DNA of 64,000 nucleotides from the NCBI RefSeq assembly GCF_037940415.1, contig NZ_CP149798.1, positions 2,166,501-2,230,500 of the forward strand, in the 5' to 3' direction. The notes beneath the pieces were generated by a model. The model saw only the letters and a program-made list of their open reading frames with translations. It did not search any database and had not been told where the DNA came from. The position numbers were made by a program, and so were the translations under genes. The DNA is from Streptomyces sp. f51. GTDB taxonomy: Bacteria > Actinomycetota > Actinomycetes > Streptomycetales > Streptomycetaceae. Below are positions 33,648-41,152 of the stretch, piece after piece. The stretch's first letter is position 1. The number at the start of each line of letters is the position of its first letter.

Positions 33648-35303
33648 GTGACCGACCCGGTGCCCGGGCTCCCGCGCCTTCTGGAGGCGGTCCTCGGCAT
33701 CGGCACCGAACTCGAACTGCGGGCGACCCTCCAGCGGATCGTGGACGCCGCCGCCGAGCTGACCGGGGCCCGGTACGCGACGCTCGGCATGAGGGACCCG
33801 GGGCGGGACGGGCTGGTGCACATCCGCACGGCGCGACCGCCCGGCCCGCCGCCGCCCGTGCGGGAGTCGCAGCCCTCGGGGGCCGGCGAATCCCCCGGGT
33901 CCGACGGCTCCTCCGAGCCCGGCGACTCCCCTGGGTCCGGCGACTCCCCCTGGCCGGACGGCTCCCCCGAGTCCGGCAGCTCGCGTGAGTCCGGCAGCTC
34001 CCCCGAGTCCGGCAGCTCGCGTGAGTCCGGCAGCTCCCCCGAGTCCGGCGGCTCGCGTGAGTCCGACATCTGTCTGGACGTTCCCATCCGGGTCGACGAC
34101 GAGGTGTTCGGCAATCTCTGCCTGGCGGACAAGGCCGGCGGTCCCGTGACCCGCGAGGACGAGGAACTGGTGCGTCTGCTCGCCACGCAGGCCGGCATCG
34201 CCATCGCCAACGCCCGGCTGTACGAGACGGCCCGGCAGCGGGAACGCTGGATCGAGGGCGCCGCCGCCGTCACCACCGCCCTGCTCAGCGGCGGGACCGG
34301 CGCCGACGCGCTGACGACGGTCGCCGAACGCGCGAGGATCCTCGCGGACGCCTCGGCGGGGATCATCCTCACGCCCACGGCCGAGGGCGGCATGGAGATC
34401 GTGGTCGCCTCCACTCCGGGCGACCCCACCGGGATCGTGGGCACCACCATCGCGCCGGGCAGCCCCGTCCTCGAACAACTCCTGGGCGGGGAGCCGCTGT
34501 TCATCGAGGACTCGGCGACCGACCCGCGGATGACGACCCCGGTTCGGTCCCGGTTCGGGCCCAGCATGATGCTGCCGCTCCAGGCGGAGGGACGGCTCGT
34601 CGGGACGCTGGCCCTGCCACGCGGGCGGGGCGAGCGCCCGTATACGGAGACCGAACGCCTGCTGGCCGTCCAGTTCGCCTCGCAGGCCGCGCTCGCCCTG
34701 GTCCTCGCCGACGCCCGGCACCGCCGTGAACTCCTCGCGGTCTACGAGGACCGGGACCGCATCGCCCGCGACCTGCACGATCTGGTCGTACAGCGCCTCT
34801 TCGCGACCGGCATGATGCTGGAGTCGACGCAGCGCAGGAACGCCTCGCACGGGGACGGCGAGAGCGCGGAGGTGTCCGCGACGCTCGGCCGGGCGGTCGA
34901 CGAGCTGGAGGCCACGGTCCAGGAGGTACGCACCGCGATCTTCGCGCTCCAGCAGCCGCCGGCCGACGCCCCCACCACCTTCCGCGGCAAGGTGCTGCGC
35001 GAGACCGCGGGCGCCGCGGCGGTCCTCGGCGTCCAGCCGTCCACCCGGTTCACCGGCCCGGTGGAGAACCGGATCACCGATCCCGTGGCCGGCCGGCTGC
35101 TCGCCGCGCTGCGGCGCGCGCTGGCCGCCGCCTCACGGCGCCCGGGGGTGTCGCGGATCGAGGTGGCCGTCGATGTGACGGTGCCTCTGCCGGACGGCCG
35201 CCCCGGCGTGCGGCTGACCGTCCACGACGACGGCCGCGGGGGCCCGGCCGGCGAGGACCCCGGCGACGACGGCACCAACGTCACGTGGCAGTCACCGCTC
35301 TAG
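33648..35303 (+). CDS. GAF-domain sensor histidine kinase (DevS/NarL-partner type) with degenerate ATPase domain
   Basis: A 551-residue protein: GAF domain 1 (about 10-175), GAF domain 2 (about 195-355), and a HisKA_3 dimerisation domain with H-box DRIARDLHDLVVQRLF, phospho-acceptor His377. GAF 1 is interrupted by about 60 low-complexity residues of ESGSS(R/P) hexapeptides (about 80-140). The C-terminal ATPase domain looks broken. The N-box region reads ALAAASRRPG without the expected Asn, and after DDGRGGP the sequence jumps to the GTNVTWQSPL ending, lacking the G2 box and ATP lid. It may be a non-catalytic sensor that works with another kinase. No response regulator gene is adjacent. GTG start has GGGAG six bases ahead, 40 bp after mbl. 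Confidence 0.85.
   Translation: MTDPVPGLPRLLEAVLGIGTELELRATLQRIVDAAAELTGARYATLGMRDPGRDGLVHIRTARPPGPPPPVRESQPSGAGESPGSDGSSEPGDSPGSGDSPWPDGSPESGSSRESGSSPESGSSRESGSSPESGGSRESDICLDVPIRVDDEVFGNLCLADKAGGPVTREDEELVRLLATQAGIAIANARLYETARQRERWIEGAAAVTTALLSGGTGADALTTVAERARILADASAGIILTPTAEGGMEIVVASTPGDPTGIVGTTIAPGSPVLEQLLGGEPLFIEDSATDPRMTTPVRSRFGPSMMLPLQAEGRLVGTLALPRGRGERPYTETERLLAVQFASQAALALVLADARHRRELLAVYEDRDRIARDLHDLVVQRLFATGMMLESTQRRNASHGDGESAEVSATLGRAVDELEATVQEVRTAIFALQQPPADAPTTFRGKVLRETAGAAAVLGVQPSTRFTGPVENRITDPVAGRLLAALRRALAAASRRPGVSRIEVAVDVTVPLPDGRPGVRLTVHDDGRGGPAGEDPGDDGTNVTWQSPL
33969..34058. repeat. 18-bp tandem repeats inside the histidine kinase gene
   Basis: Five uninterrupted 18-bp copies of GAGTCCGGCRGCTCNCNY type encode alternating ESGSSR and ESGSSP. 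Looser copies extend upstream to about 33887, so the insert spans about 180 bp in the first GAF domain. Alternate copies are almost identical, which points to recent expansion. Confidence 0.75.
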
Positions 35304-35710
35304 CGGCCGCGAAGGCCCGCCGGGCGGACCGTGTCACCGTGGATACGGATGGGCCGTCCCGCCGTGCGTACCGGGGGGGGCCGTCCCGCCGTGCGTACCG
35401 GGGGGCCGTCCCGCCGTGCGTACGGGGGGTCAGTACGGGAGCAGGCGCCCCGACGGTGTCCTGCGGTCGATCGGCGTCTCGCGCGGAGCAGCGGGCCGAC
35501 GGTTGACGCGAATCCGGATCTGACGGTTCATGACCCCTCCTCATGACTGATGAGACCGGCGTCCTCGTCGACGCGCATAGACGCATGGTGCCCACGGATG
35601 CGCCTCTCCTACCCTCCGAGCAGCATGTTCCCGCACCGGCCCGCGCGCGGGGCCAACGCGCCCGGCCGCGGTCCCTGCCTCCCGGGTCCGCCCGTGGTCA
35701 CCTGGGACGC
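35304..35710. other. 407-bp intergenic region with repeats
   Basis: No gene is supported. It contains three tandem copies of a 24-27 bp unit at 35354-35429, each beginning CCGTCCCGCCGTGCGTAC and ending in a run of six to eight G. The rest is unremarkable and provides the upstream region of the small gene at 35711. Confidence 0.55.
35354..35429. repeat. Tandem repeat, three copies of about 25 bp
   Basis: Copies at 35354-35380, 35381-35405 and 35406-35429 share CCGTCCCGCCGTGCGTAC and differ mainly in the length of the following G-run (eight, six and six), as expected for slippage. Confidence 0.75.
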
Positions 35711-35947
35711 ATGAACAGCAGAAACGAAGCGCGCGTCACGCAGTGGTGGGAAGCCCTGGATCCTTCGGCGCGGAAGGCCCTCCTCGGACTCCATCTGGTC
35801 GAGGGCGACAGGCTGCCCGAGGAGTTCGTGCGGGGACTCGCGGACCACGGCATCCACCCCGTCCAGTGGGAGGAGCCGGAAGCCGGGCACCTCGTACCGG
35901 GAGAACTGGTGGCGTTCCTCGCCGGGAAGCGGGCCGCGGACACCTGA
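35711..35947 (+). CDS. Small conserved-looking hypothetical protein
   Basis: A 78-residue acidic soluble protein of unknown function: RVTQWWEALDPSARKALLGL, then a middle helix (PEEFVRGLADHGI) and a C-terminal helix (PGELVAFLAGKRAAD). It has no signal peptide or membrane span. ATG 35711 is preferred to the upstream ATG 35543, because the upstream 56 residues are Arg/Pro-rich and lack protein-like structure. It lies alone between the histidine kinase and the lysozyme gene. Confidence 0.55.
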   Translation: MNSRNEARVTQWWEALDPSARKALLGLHLVEGDRLPEEFVRGLADHGIHPVQWEEPEAGHLVPGELVAFLAGKRAADT

Positions 35948-36171
35948 GCGTCCCGGCCCCCGCCGGGGACCCGGCCGGTGCCGGTCGCCCCGTGGGTCCC
36001 GGCACCGGCCCGTGTCCCATGTCCGTCCCAGCGGTGGCGCGTTCGCGCAGGTCATGGGCGTGGGACCGTCCCGGCGTCCCGAGGCGGACCAGGAGACTCC
36101 ACCGAAGGTCGGGCGCTGCCAGCATGGCGGCGGCCGGGGGTTCCCGGCGACTGACCAGAGGGGAACACCAG

Positions 36172-37518
36172 ATGGGAACTAGGACGCTTCTGCGGGGTCT
36201 GACCCTCGCCGTGGCAGCGGTCCTGCCCCTGTACGGGCTCGTGTCGGCGCAGGCGACGGGGGCCGCGGCCGCCGCGGTCGCCGTCTGCGGGCACACGAGC
36301 GCGCAGCCCACGCTGCAACAGGGGTCGACGGGGGACGCGACGGTCGAGGCGCAGTGCGAACTCGACCTGGCGACGAAGCCGAGCCGGTACACGCCGATCG
36401 CGGCGGACGGCTCGTTCGGATCGGGAACGGAGGCGCGGGTCAAGGAGTTCCAGCGATGCGCCGGGCTGAGCGCGGACGGCGTGCTCGGCCCGAACACCTG
36501 GGCCGCGCTCAACACCTGGGCCGCGCAGCCGCACACCTGCGCGACCCAGGGCACGGCGGACACGGTGCAGGCGACCGTGTGCGGCCACACCGACACCCGT
36601 CCGACCCTGAAGCAGGGCGCGAAGGGTGACGAGGTCAAGGAGGTCCAGTGCCGGCTGAACCTGACCATGGAGCCGTTCCACTATCCGCCGCTGACCATCG
36701 ACGGCGATTTCGGTGGCGGCACCGCGGACCGGGTCGTCGAGCTCCAGCACTGCGCCAACCTCAGCGCCGACGGCACGGTCGGTCCCAACACCTGGGCCAA
36801 GCTCGTGGACTGGTCCGGCCGTAACGCGTACTGCGCCCCGCCCCACCCGGCCGGCCGGCCGATCGACGGGCTGGACACGGCCAAGTACCAGCACCCGGGC
36901 GGCGCGGCGATCGACTGGAAGGCCGTCCGCGCCTCGGGCGCCGAGTTCGCGACGGTCAAGGCCACCCGGGGCATGAACGTCACCGACGAATATCTGGCCA
37001 CCGACCTCGAAGGGGCCAGGGCGGCGGGGCTGGCCGTGGCGCCGTACCACTTCTACACGGGGACGGCGGCGGACACGGGTGCCGCGCAGGCCGACCGGTT
37101 CGTCGCCGCCGTGCGGGCGACCGGCTACACCGGGAAGCGGGCCGGCGACCTGCCCCCGATCTTCGATCTGGAGCGGATGGACGACGGCAGCGGACGCTGT
37201 CCCACGTACGGCACGGTCGCCGACGCCAAGGCCTGGCTCGACCGGGTGGAGTCCGCCTTCGGCCGTGTCCCGATGATCTACACCCAGAAGTCCTTCCTGG
37301 ACGACTGCATGGGGTCGACCACCGCCTTCGCCCGGTATCCGCTCCAGCTCGCGGACTACCGCCAGTCGATCACGCAGCCTCCGGTCCCGAACGGCTCGTC
37401 GACCTGGACGATGTGGCAGTACACCGACGCCGCGCTCTTCCCGGGCCTCCGCGCTCCGGCCACCGGGGACGTGTTCAACGGCTCCCAGGCCGATCTGGAC
37501 CGGCTGGCCAACCGGTGA
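36172..37518 (+). CDS. Secreted GH25 lysozyme with two peptidoglycan-binding domains
   Basis: A 448-residue exported muramidase. Signal peptide about 1-31 (LTLAVAAVLPLYGLVSAQATGA). Two PG_binding_1 repeats follow (about 40-115 and 120-205), each with an FGxGT...V...Q.CA.LSADG.xGPNTWA pattern and paired cysteines. The C-terminal GH25 barrel (about 220-448) starts GLDTAKYQHPGG and contains the catalytic DLE in IFDLERMDD, then IYTQKSF and WTMWQYTD. GH25 enzymes cut the MurNAc-GlcNAc bond. AGGGGA precedes ATG 36172. It opens a four-gene run of secreted proteins with short gaps (38, 43 and 83 bp), probably one operon for wall turnover. Confidence 0.93.
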   Translation: MGTRTLLRGLTLAVAAVLPLYGLVSAQATGAAAAAVAVCGHTSAQPTLQQGSTGDATVEAQCELDLATKPSRYTPIAADGSFGSGTEARVKEFQRCAGLSADGVLGPNTWAALNTWAAQPHTCATQGTADTVQATVCGHTDTRPTLKQGAKGDEVKEVQCRLNLTMEPFHYPPLTIDGDFGGGTADRVVELQHCANLSADGTVGPNTWAKLVDWSGRNAYCAPPHPAGRPIDGLDTAKYQHPGGAAIDWKAVRASGAEFATVKATRGMNVTDEYLATDLEGARAAGLAVAPYHFYTGTAADTGAAQADRFVAAVRATGYTGKRAGDLPPIFDLERMDDGSGRCPTYGTVADAKAWLDRVESAFGRVPMIYTQKSFLDDCMGSTTAFARYPLQLADYRQSITQPPVPNGSSTWTMWQYTDAALFPGLRAPATGDVFNGSQADLDRLANR

Positions 37519-37556
37519 TCCCCGCCCTGGCCCTCGCCGTCCCGAGGAGGAAGACC

Positions 37557-37940
37557 ATGACCGGCCGGTTCGCCCGCGCGTCCCTCGTCGCGCTGCTCGT
37601 CGCCCTCGGCTTCACCGTTCCGGCGCCCGCCTCGGCCGCCACCGCCGGCGCGAGCTGCTACGGCGGAGCGGTCACGGTGCACTACGGCGAGGTGCGCGAC
37701 TTCGGCCCGTACGTGACCACGGGCCGCTGCATCGACATCAACATGCGTATGACCGGCGGCGACGCGGAGTACGTGGTCGCCTGCGTGAAGTTCGAGAAGA
37801 CCGGCGTCTGCAACCGCTGGACCCATGTCGGCCGGAGCTGGACGACCATCGCCACCGACGTCCTGGACGGCACCCGGTTCACCGTGCCCAACGGCGTGGA
37901 TCTGGAAGGCAGTTCCGCCACCCTCCAGATCGCCTTCTGA
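37557..37940 (+). CDS. Small secreted protein A of the cell-wall cassette
   Basis: A 127-residue secreted protein of unknown function. Signal peptide about 1-27 (LVALLVALGFTVPAPASA). The mature part of about 100 residues is beta-rich with three or four cysteines (SCYGGAV, GRCIDIN, VACVKF, GVCNRW), likely two disulfides. It ends VDLEGSSATLQIAF. GAGGAGGAAG upstream of ATG is a strong ribosome-binding site. It is paralogous to the next gene, with the same CYGGA, R-C-x-DIN, C-V-x-F and TxATDVxDGT landmarks in order. The pairing and position between two wall hydrolases suggest a wall-associated or inhibitory role, but this is inference. Confidence 0.75.
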   Translation: MTGRFARASLVALLVALGFTVPAPASAATAGASCYGGAVTVHYGEVRDFGPYVTTGRCIDINMRMTGGDAEYVVACVKFEKTGVCNRWTHVGRSWTTIATDVLDGTRFTVPNGVDLEGSSATLQIAF

Positions 37941-37983
37941 GCCCCTCGGCTTCACCCTCACCCTCACCCGAACGGAGACCACC

Positions 37984-38403
37984 ATGATCAGGAGCAGGGC
38001 TCTCGCCTCTGTTCTGTTCACCGCGGCCGCGCTGCTGGGCGTGGGCGTCGCGCCCGCCTCCGCGCAGCCCTCGGCCGCCGCGACGAGTTGCTACGGCGGG
38101 GCCAAGACCCTGACGTACCACTATCAGGCGGCCGCCAAGGAGTACGGCACCTACACCACGTCCTCGCGGTGCGGCGACATCAACATCCGGCTCGACTCGG
38201 GCACGCCGGACGGGTGGTACCTGGACGCCTGCGTGGTGTTCGTCGACCACACGACCAAGTGCAACAACGATGACGCGTACACCACCCACGGCACCGAGTG
38301 GGGAACCGTCGCCACCGACGTCAAGGACGGCACCCACTTCGTCCTGCGGATCCACGCCTACGACCAGGACGCGCAGAACGTGACGTTCCACCTCGCCTAC
38401 TGA
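37984..38403 (+). CDS. Small secreted protein B of the cell-wall cassette
   Basis: A 139-residue secreted paralogue of the preceding protein. Signal peptide about 1-28 (LASVLFTAAALLGVGVAPASA). The mature domain shows SCYGGAK, SRCGDINIRL, DACVVFVDH, TKCNND and TVATDVKDGTHFVL, and ends DAQNVTFHLAY. Four cysteines match those of protein A. Together they look like a tandem duplication. No enzyme motif is visible. The start has a purine-rich site (GGAGACC) ahead of ATG 37984. Confidence 0.75.
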   Translation: MIRSRALASVLFTAAALLGVGVAPASAQPSAAATSCYGGAKTLTYHYQAAAKEYGTYTTSSRCGDINIRLDSGTPDGWYLDACVVFVDHTTKCNNDDAYTTHGTEWGTVATDVKDGTHFVLRIHAYDQDAQNVTFHLAY

Positions 38404-38425
38404 CCTTCGCCCGTACGTCTCACAC

Positions 38426-38457
38426 CACCGCTCCACCGCTCCACCGCTCCACCGCTC
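38426..38457. repeat. Four tandem copies of an 8-bp unit
   Basis: CACCGCTC is repeated four times exactly in the gap between small secreted protein B and the M15 peptidase. It lies 30-61 bp before the peptidase start. Confidence 0.75.
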
Positions 38458-38486
38458 CGACCTTCCGACGTTCCGAAAGGACGACG

Positions 38487-39281
38487 ATGACTTCCTTCTT
38501 CCGCTCCGCCGACGGACGCCCCGCCGGCATCCGCTCCGTGGGCAGCCGCTCCCTCGACCGCCGCAGCATGCTGCGCGGCACGCTGGCCGTCGGTGCCGGC
38601 GCCGCGTTCGGCCAGCTCCTCTTCTCCGGTGTCGCGCAGGCCTATGCGTGGTCGCGCACCATGAAGCAGGGGGACAGCGGCGCCGACGTGCTGGAACTCC
38701 AGATCCGGGTCTCGGGCTGGGCGGCCGACAGCGCCAGTCACACCCGGGTCGGCCTCGACGGCGACTTCGGCCCCGGCACGGCCGCGGCCGTGAAGCGGTT
38801 CCAGGCGGCGTACGGTCTCGACGACGACGGGGTCGCCGGTCCCAACACCCAGGCGAAGCTCAACGCGCTGGAGCAATCGGACGGTTCCACGGCCCACTTC
38901 AACTGGAGTGAGTTCGTGGACCAGTCGAACGGCACCTTCGACGGCGGCAAGCTGAGCGCGGCGAACACGAAGGAGAACGCCCGGCGCTGCATGTACAAAC
39001 TGGAGGCGCTGCGCAAGAAGCTGGGCGACAAGCCGATCACGGTCAACTCCGGCTTCCGCAGCATCGCGCACAACGCCGACATAGGCGGGGCCAGCGACAG
39101 CATGCACCTGTACGGCACCGCGGCCGACCTCGACGTTCCCGGCGTGGCCACCAAGACCGTGTACCAGAAGGCGGAGACCTGCGGGTTCTCCGGCCTGGAG
39201 CGGTACACCGTCGACCACCAGCACGTCGACAGCCGGGCCGACCTGGGCCGCGAGTGGTGGTGGGAGAGCGGCACGGTCTGA
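38487..39281 (+). CDS. Secreted M15 D-Ala-D-Ala carboxypeptidase with peptidoglycan-binding domain
   Basis: A 264-residue exported protein. The N-terminus has a Tat signal (DRRSMLRGTLAVGAGAAFG). A PG_binding_1 domain (about 55-125) shows GDFGPGTAAAVKRFQ and GVAGPNTQAKLN. The M15 zinc peptidase (about 130-264) shows SMHLYGTAADLD with two zinc ligands (His, Asp) and the third His in HQHVDS. It resembles the Zn D-Ala-D-Ala carboxypeptidase of Streptomyces albus G. It trims peptidoglycan stem peptides and complements the GH25 enzyme at the start of the cassette. AAAGGA lies eight bases before ATG 38487. Confidence 0.93.
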   Translation: MTSFFRSADGRPAGIRSVGSRSLDRRSMLRGTLAVGAGAAFGQLLFSGVAQAYAWSRTMKQGDSGADVLELQIRVSGWAADSASHTRVGLDGDFGPGTAAAVKRFQAAYGLDDDGVAGPNTQAKLNALEQSDGSTAHFNWSEFVDQSNGTFDGGKLSAANTKENARRCMYKLEALRKKLGDKPITVNSGFRSIAHNADIGGASDSMHLYGTAADLDVPGVATKTVYQKAETCGFSGLERYTVDHQHVDSRADLGREWWWESGTV

Positions 39282-39317
39282 CACCGTCCCGGGTGACCAC
39301 ACGGGGGGCCGAGGGCT

Positions 39318-39343
39318 CCGGGTACCGCGGCGGCGGTACCCGG
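39318..39343. terminator. Bidirectional hairpin between convergent genes
   Basis: CCGGGTACCGC (39318-39328) and GCGGTACCCGG (39333-39343) form an 11-bp perfect stem with a GGCG loop, with extra GGGC/GCCC pairing outside. It ends the cell-wall cassette on the plus strand and the HTH membrane gene on the minus strand. Confidence 0.75.
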
Positions 39344-39356
39344 GGCCTTCCGGGCT

Positions 39357-40553
39357 TCAGCCCTTCGGCTCGTCCTTGCGCGCCGCCTCGCAGGAGGGCC
39401 AGTCGTGGAAGTCGTGCCGGGCGCTCCACAGCCGGTGGGCCGCCTGGATGTTCCACTCGGGGTCGAACGCCCGCAGCGGTGTGCCGCCGAGTTCGCGCAG
39501 GCGGACGTCGGAGATCTGGAACACGCCCCAGTTGCGGCTGCCGTTGGTGTTGGGCAGCACCCACAGCGGGTCGAGGAAGGAGGCGCAGCGGGCGATGGCC
39601 ACGGCGGTGCGGGGATCCTCGCGGAACACCTCGCGGATCCGCTCGGCCACCCGGTCCGGGGACCAGGTCGCCATGCTCACCTTCCGCGCGTAGAGCGCCT
39701 TCTTGGTGGGCTCGTCGACCACGTTGCTGGCCGGCATGCCCGCCAGCACCTGGAACGCGGTGAGCCGGCGCAGGGTCTCGGGCCCGAAGTCTCCGTCGAC
39801 GGCGAGCCTGCCCTTGGCCCGCACCAGCAGTGTCTGGACCTCGCGCACGCACTCGTCGTGCTGTCCCATGCTGACCGTCTTGCAGGCGGAGGAGTACAGC
39901 ACTCCGTCCTCGGCCGACGGCGTGTCGTCGGCGGGCATCCACACGAACCCGGCCACGAGGCCCGTCACGGCCACGACCGCGGCGGCCAGCACCGCGAACC
40001 GGGAGGACAGCTTCTGGGGCATCCGGAGCCGTCGGGATCCGCCGGCTTCGGCAGGGGTGTTCAGCGAGGGAACGGCGTCGTCGCCACGGGAACCGGCCGG
40101 CTCGGACACGGCGGGACCGCCCGCCCCGGGCCGCGGCTCCCGCCCGGCCTCCGGGCCCTGGCCCGCCACGGGTCCCGGCCGCGGTTCTTCGTCCGCGCGC
40201 GGTTCCTCGTCCCCCGGCGCTTCCCTGTCCGCCCGCGTCGCCGGATCGGGCTCCCGCCGCGGCCCGTCCTCGGCGGTCACCGGGGCCGCGGCCGGTGCGT
40301 CCCGGTCGGTGTCCGCCAGCGCCCACAGCCGGTGGAGTTCACGGAGTTCCTCCGGGCTGGCACCGCACACCTTGCCGAAGGAGTGCACCACCCGGTAGTC
40401 CGCCGGGACGCTCAGGCCGGAGCAGTAGCGGTGCAGGCTGGAACCGCTGACGCCCGCCTCCTTGCCGAGGCGGTCGTATCCCTTGCCGCTGCGGTCCTTC
40501 AGCATCCGAAGGCAGGCGGCGAACTTCTCGGTCTGCGAAGGGGCAGCAGCCAC
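39357..40553 (-). CDS. Membrane-anchored HTH protein with extracytoplasmic peptidoglycan-binding and lysozyme-like domains
   Basis: A 398-residue protein with three parts. The cytoplasmic N-terminus (about 5-65) is an XRE-like helix-turn-helix (EKFAACLRMLKDRSG, GYDRLGKEAGVSGSSLHRYCSG). An acidic Pro/Glu/Arg linker follows, then one transmembrane helix at about 180-200 (FAVLAAAVVAVTGLVAGFVW). Outside lie a PG_binding_1 domain (about 225-290; GDFGPETLRRLTAFQ) and a transglycosylase/lysozyme-like region (about 295-390; NTNGSRNWGVFQIS, NIQAAHRLW). The plan recalls RodZ and wall-sensing regulators. It faces the wall hydrolase cassette convergently. GTG 40553 is preferred over TTG 40571. A sensor that links wall state to transcription or morphogenesis is a reasonable inference. 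Confidence 0.8.
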   Translation of the reverse strand: MAAAPSQTEKFAACLRMLKDRSGKGYDRLGKEAGVSGSSLHRYCSGLSVPADYRVVHSFGKVCGASPEELRELHRLWALADTDRDAPAAAPVTAEDGPRREPDPATRADREAPGDEEPRADEEPRPGPVAGQGPEAGREPRPGAGGPAVSEPAGSRGDDAVPSLNTPAEAGGSRRLRMPQKLSSRFAVLAAAVVAVTGLVAGFVWMPADDTPSAEDGVLYSSACKTVSMGQHDECVREVQTLLVRAKGRLAVDGDFGPETLRRLTAFQVLAGMPASNVVDEPTKKALYARKVSMATWSPDRVAERIREVFREDPRTAVAIARCASFLDPLWVLPNTNGSRNWGVFQISDVRLRELGGTPLRAFDPEWNIQAAHRLWSARHDFHDWPSCEAARKDEPKG

Positions 40554-40729
40554 GTCTCCACCCTTGCTCAAGCCTCTACTGACGGGTAGAAGCTACACCG
40601 CCGAAACCTGTGCGCGCCCTTTGAGTGCCGGAACGTGTTCGCCAACTCCCTTATGCGTGACGGAATTTGAAGCCACCTCACCCACCACACCGACCCGGAT
40701 CACCCTGCCCGTCGGTGGACCGGCCGCGA

Positions 40730-40995
40730 GCCGTCCCAGGTCAGGACCCGACCGGGGCCGCTGCCGCCGGAGTCGCCGATGGCGCGGTCGACGCTCTGGG
40801 GACGGTTGCCGGTGGCGTCGTAGCCCAAGGACTGCCAGTAGGAGCCGGGCGTCGTGGCCAGGGTGCCGGAAGTGGGCGGATCGGCGGCGCAGTTGTCCTT
40901 GCCGGTCCAGGCGTCGCCGAGCCGGCGCGTCGTAGCTGTAGCACTGCCGGTCGGTGCCCGTGTTACCGGTCTCCGACTGCCGGTCGGCGATGGAG
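40730..40995 (-). pseudogene. Frameshifted Rhs/YD-repeat remnant
   Basis: This stretch is a degraded copy of part of the Rhs toxin gene (matching about 43397-43425 and 43585-43805). On the minus strand it reads IADRQSETGNTGTDRQCYSYDA, here cited in part; a deletion near 40930 then shifts frame to LGDAWTGKDNCAADPPTSG and YWQSLGYDATGNR, followed by a jump that skips about 50 residues to VLTWDG. No start, stop or toxin tip of its own is present. 40554-40729 and 40996-41152 around it hold nothing I can support, and composition becomes less GC-rich toward the immunity gene. Confidence 0.8.
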
Positions 40996-41152
40996 AGCAA
41001 AATGGAATTCCCGATTGCTTTCTACCCGCAGAGCACCTTCTGGGACCTCTCTCGAACCCAGAACGGTCCATCCTGCCGACCCTGCCCGCCCGGAAGCAAG
41101 GCAGGGACCGCAGGACTTCCGTTGACCGCTTGACCCGGCTACGGAACGGCAC

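Noticed and set aside
33969..35429. Regular repeats considered as CRISPR
   Set aside because: The units are directly abutting or coding, without unique spacers, and no cas genes are near.
40593..41000. A 135-codon minus-strand ORF taken as a gene
   Set aside because: Its first 23 residues match the Rhs protein and then it leaves the homologous frame; it is part of the pseudogene.
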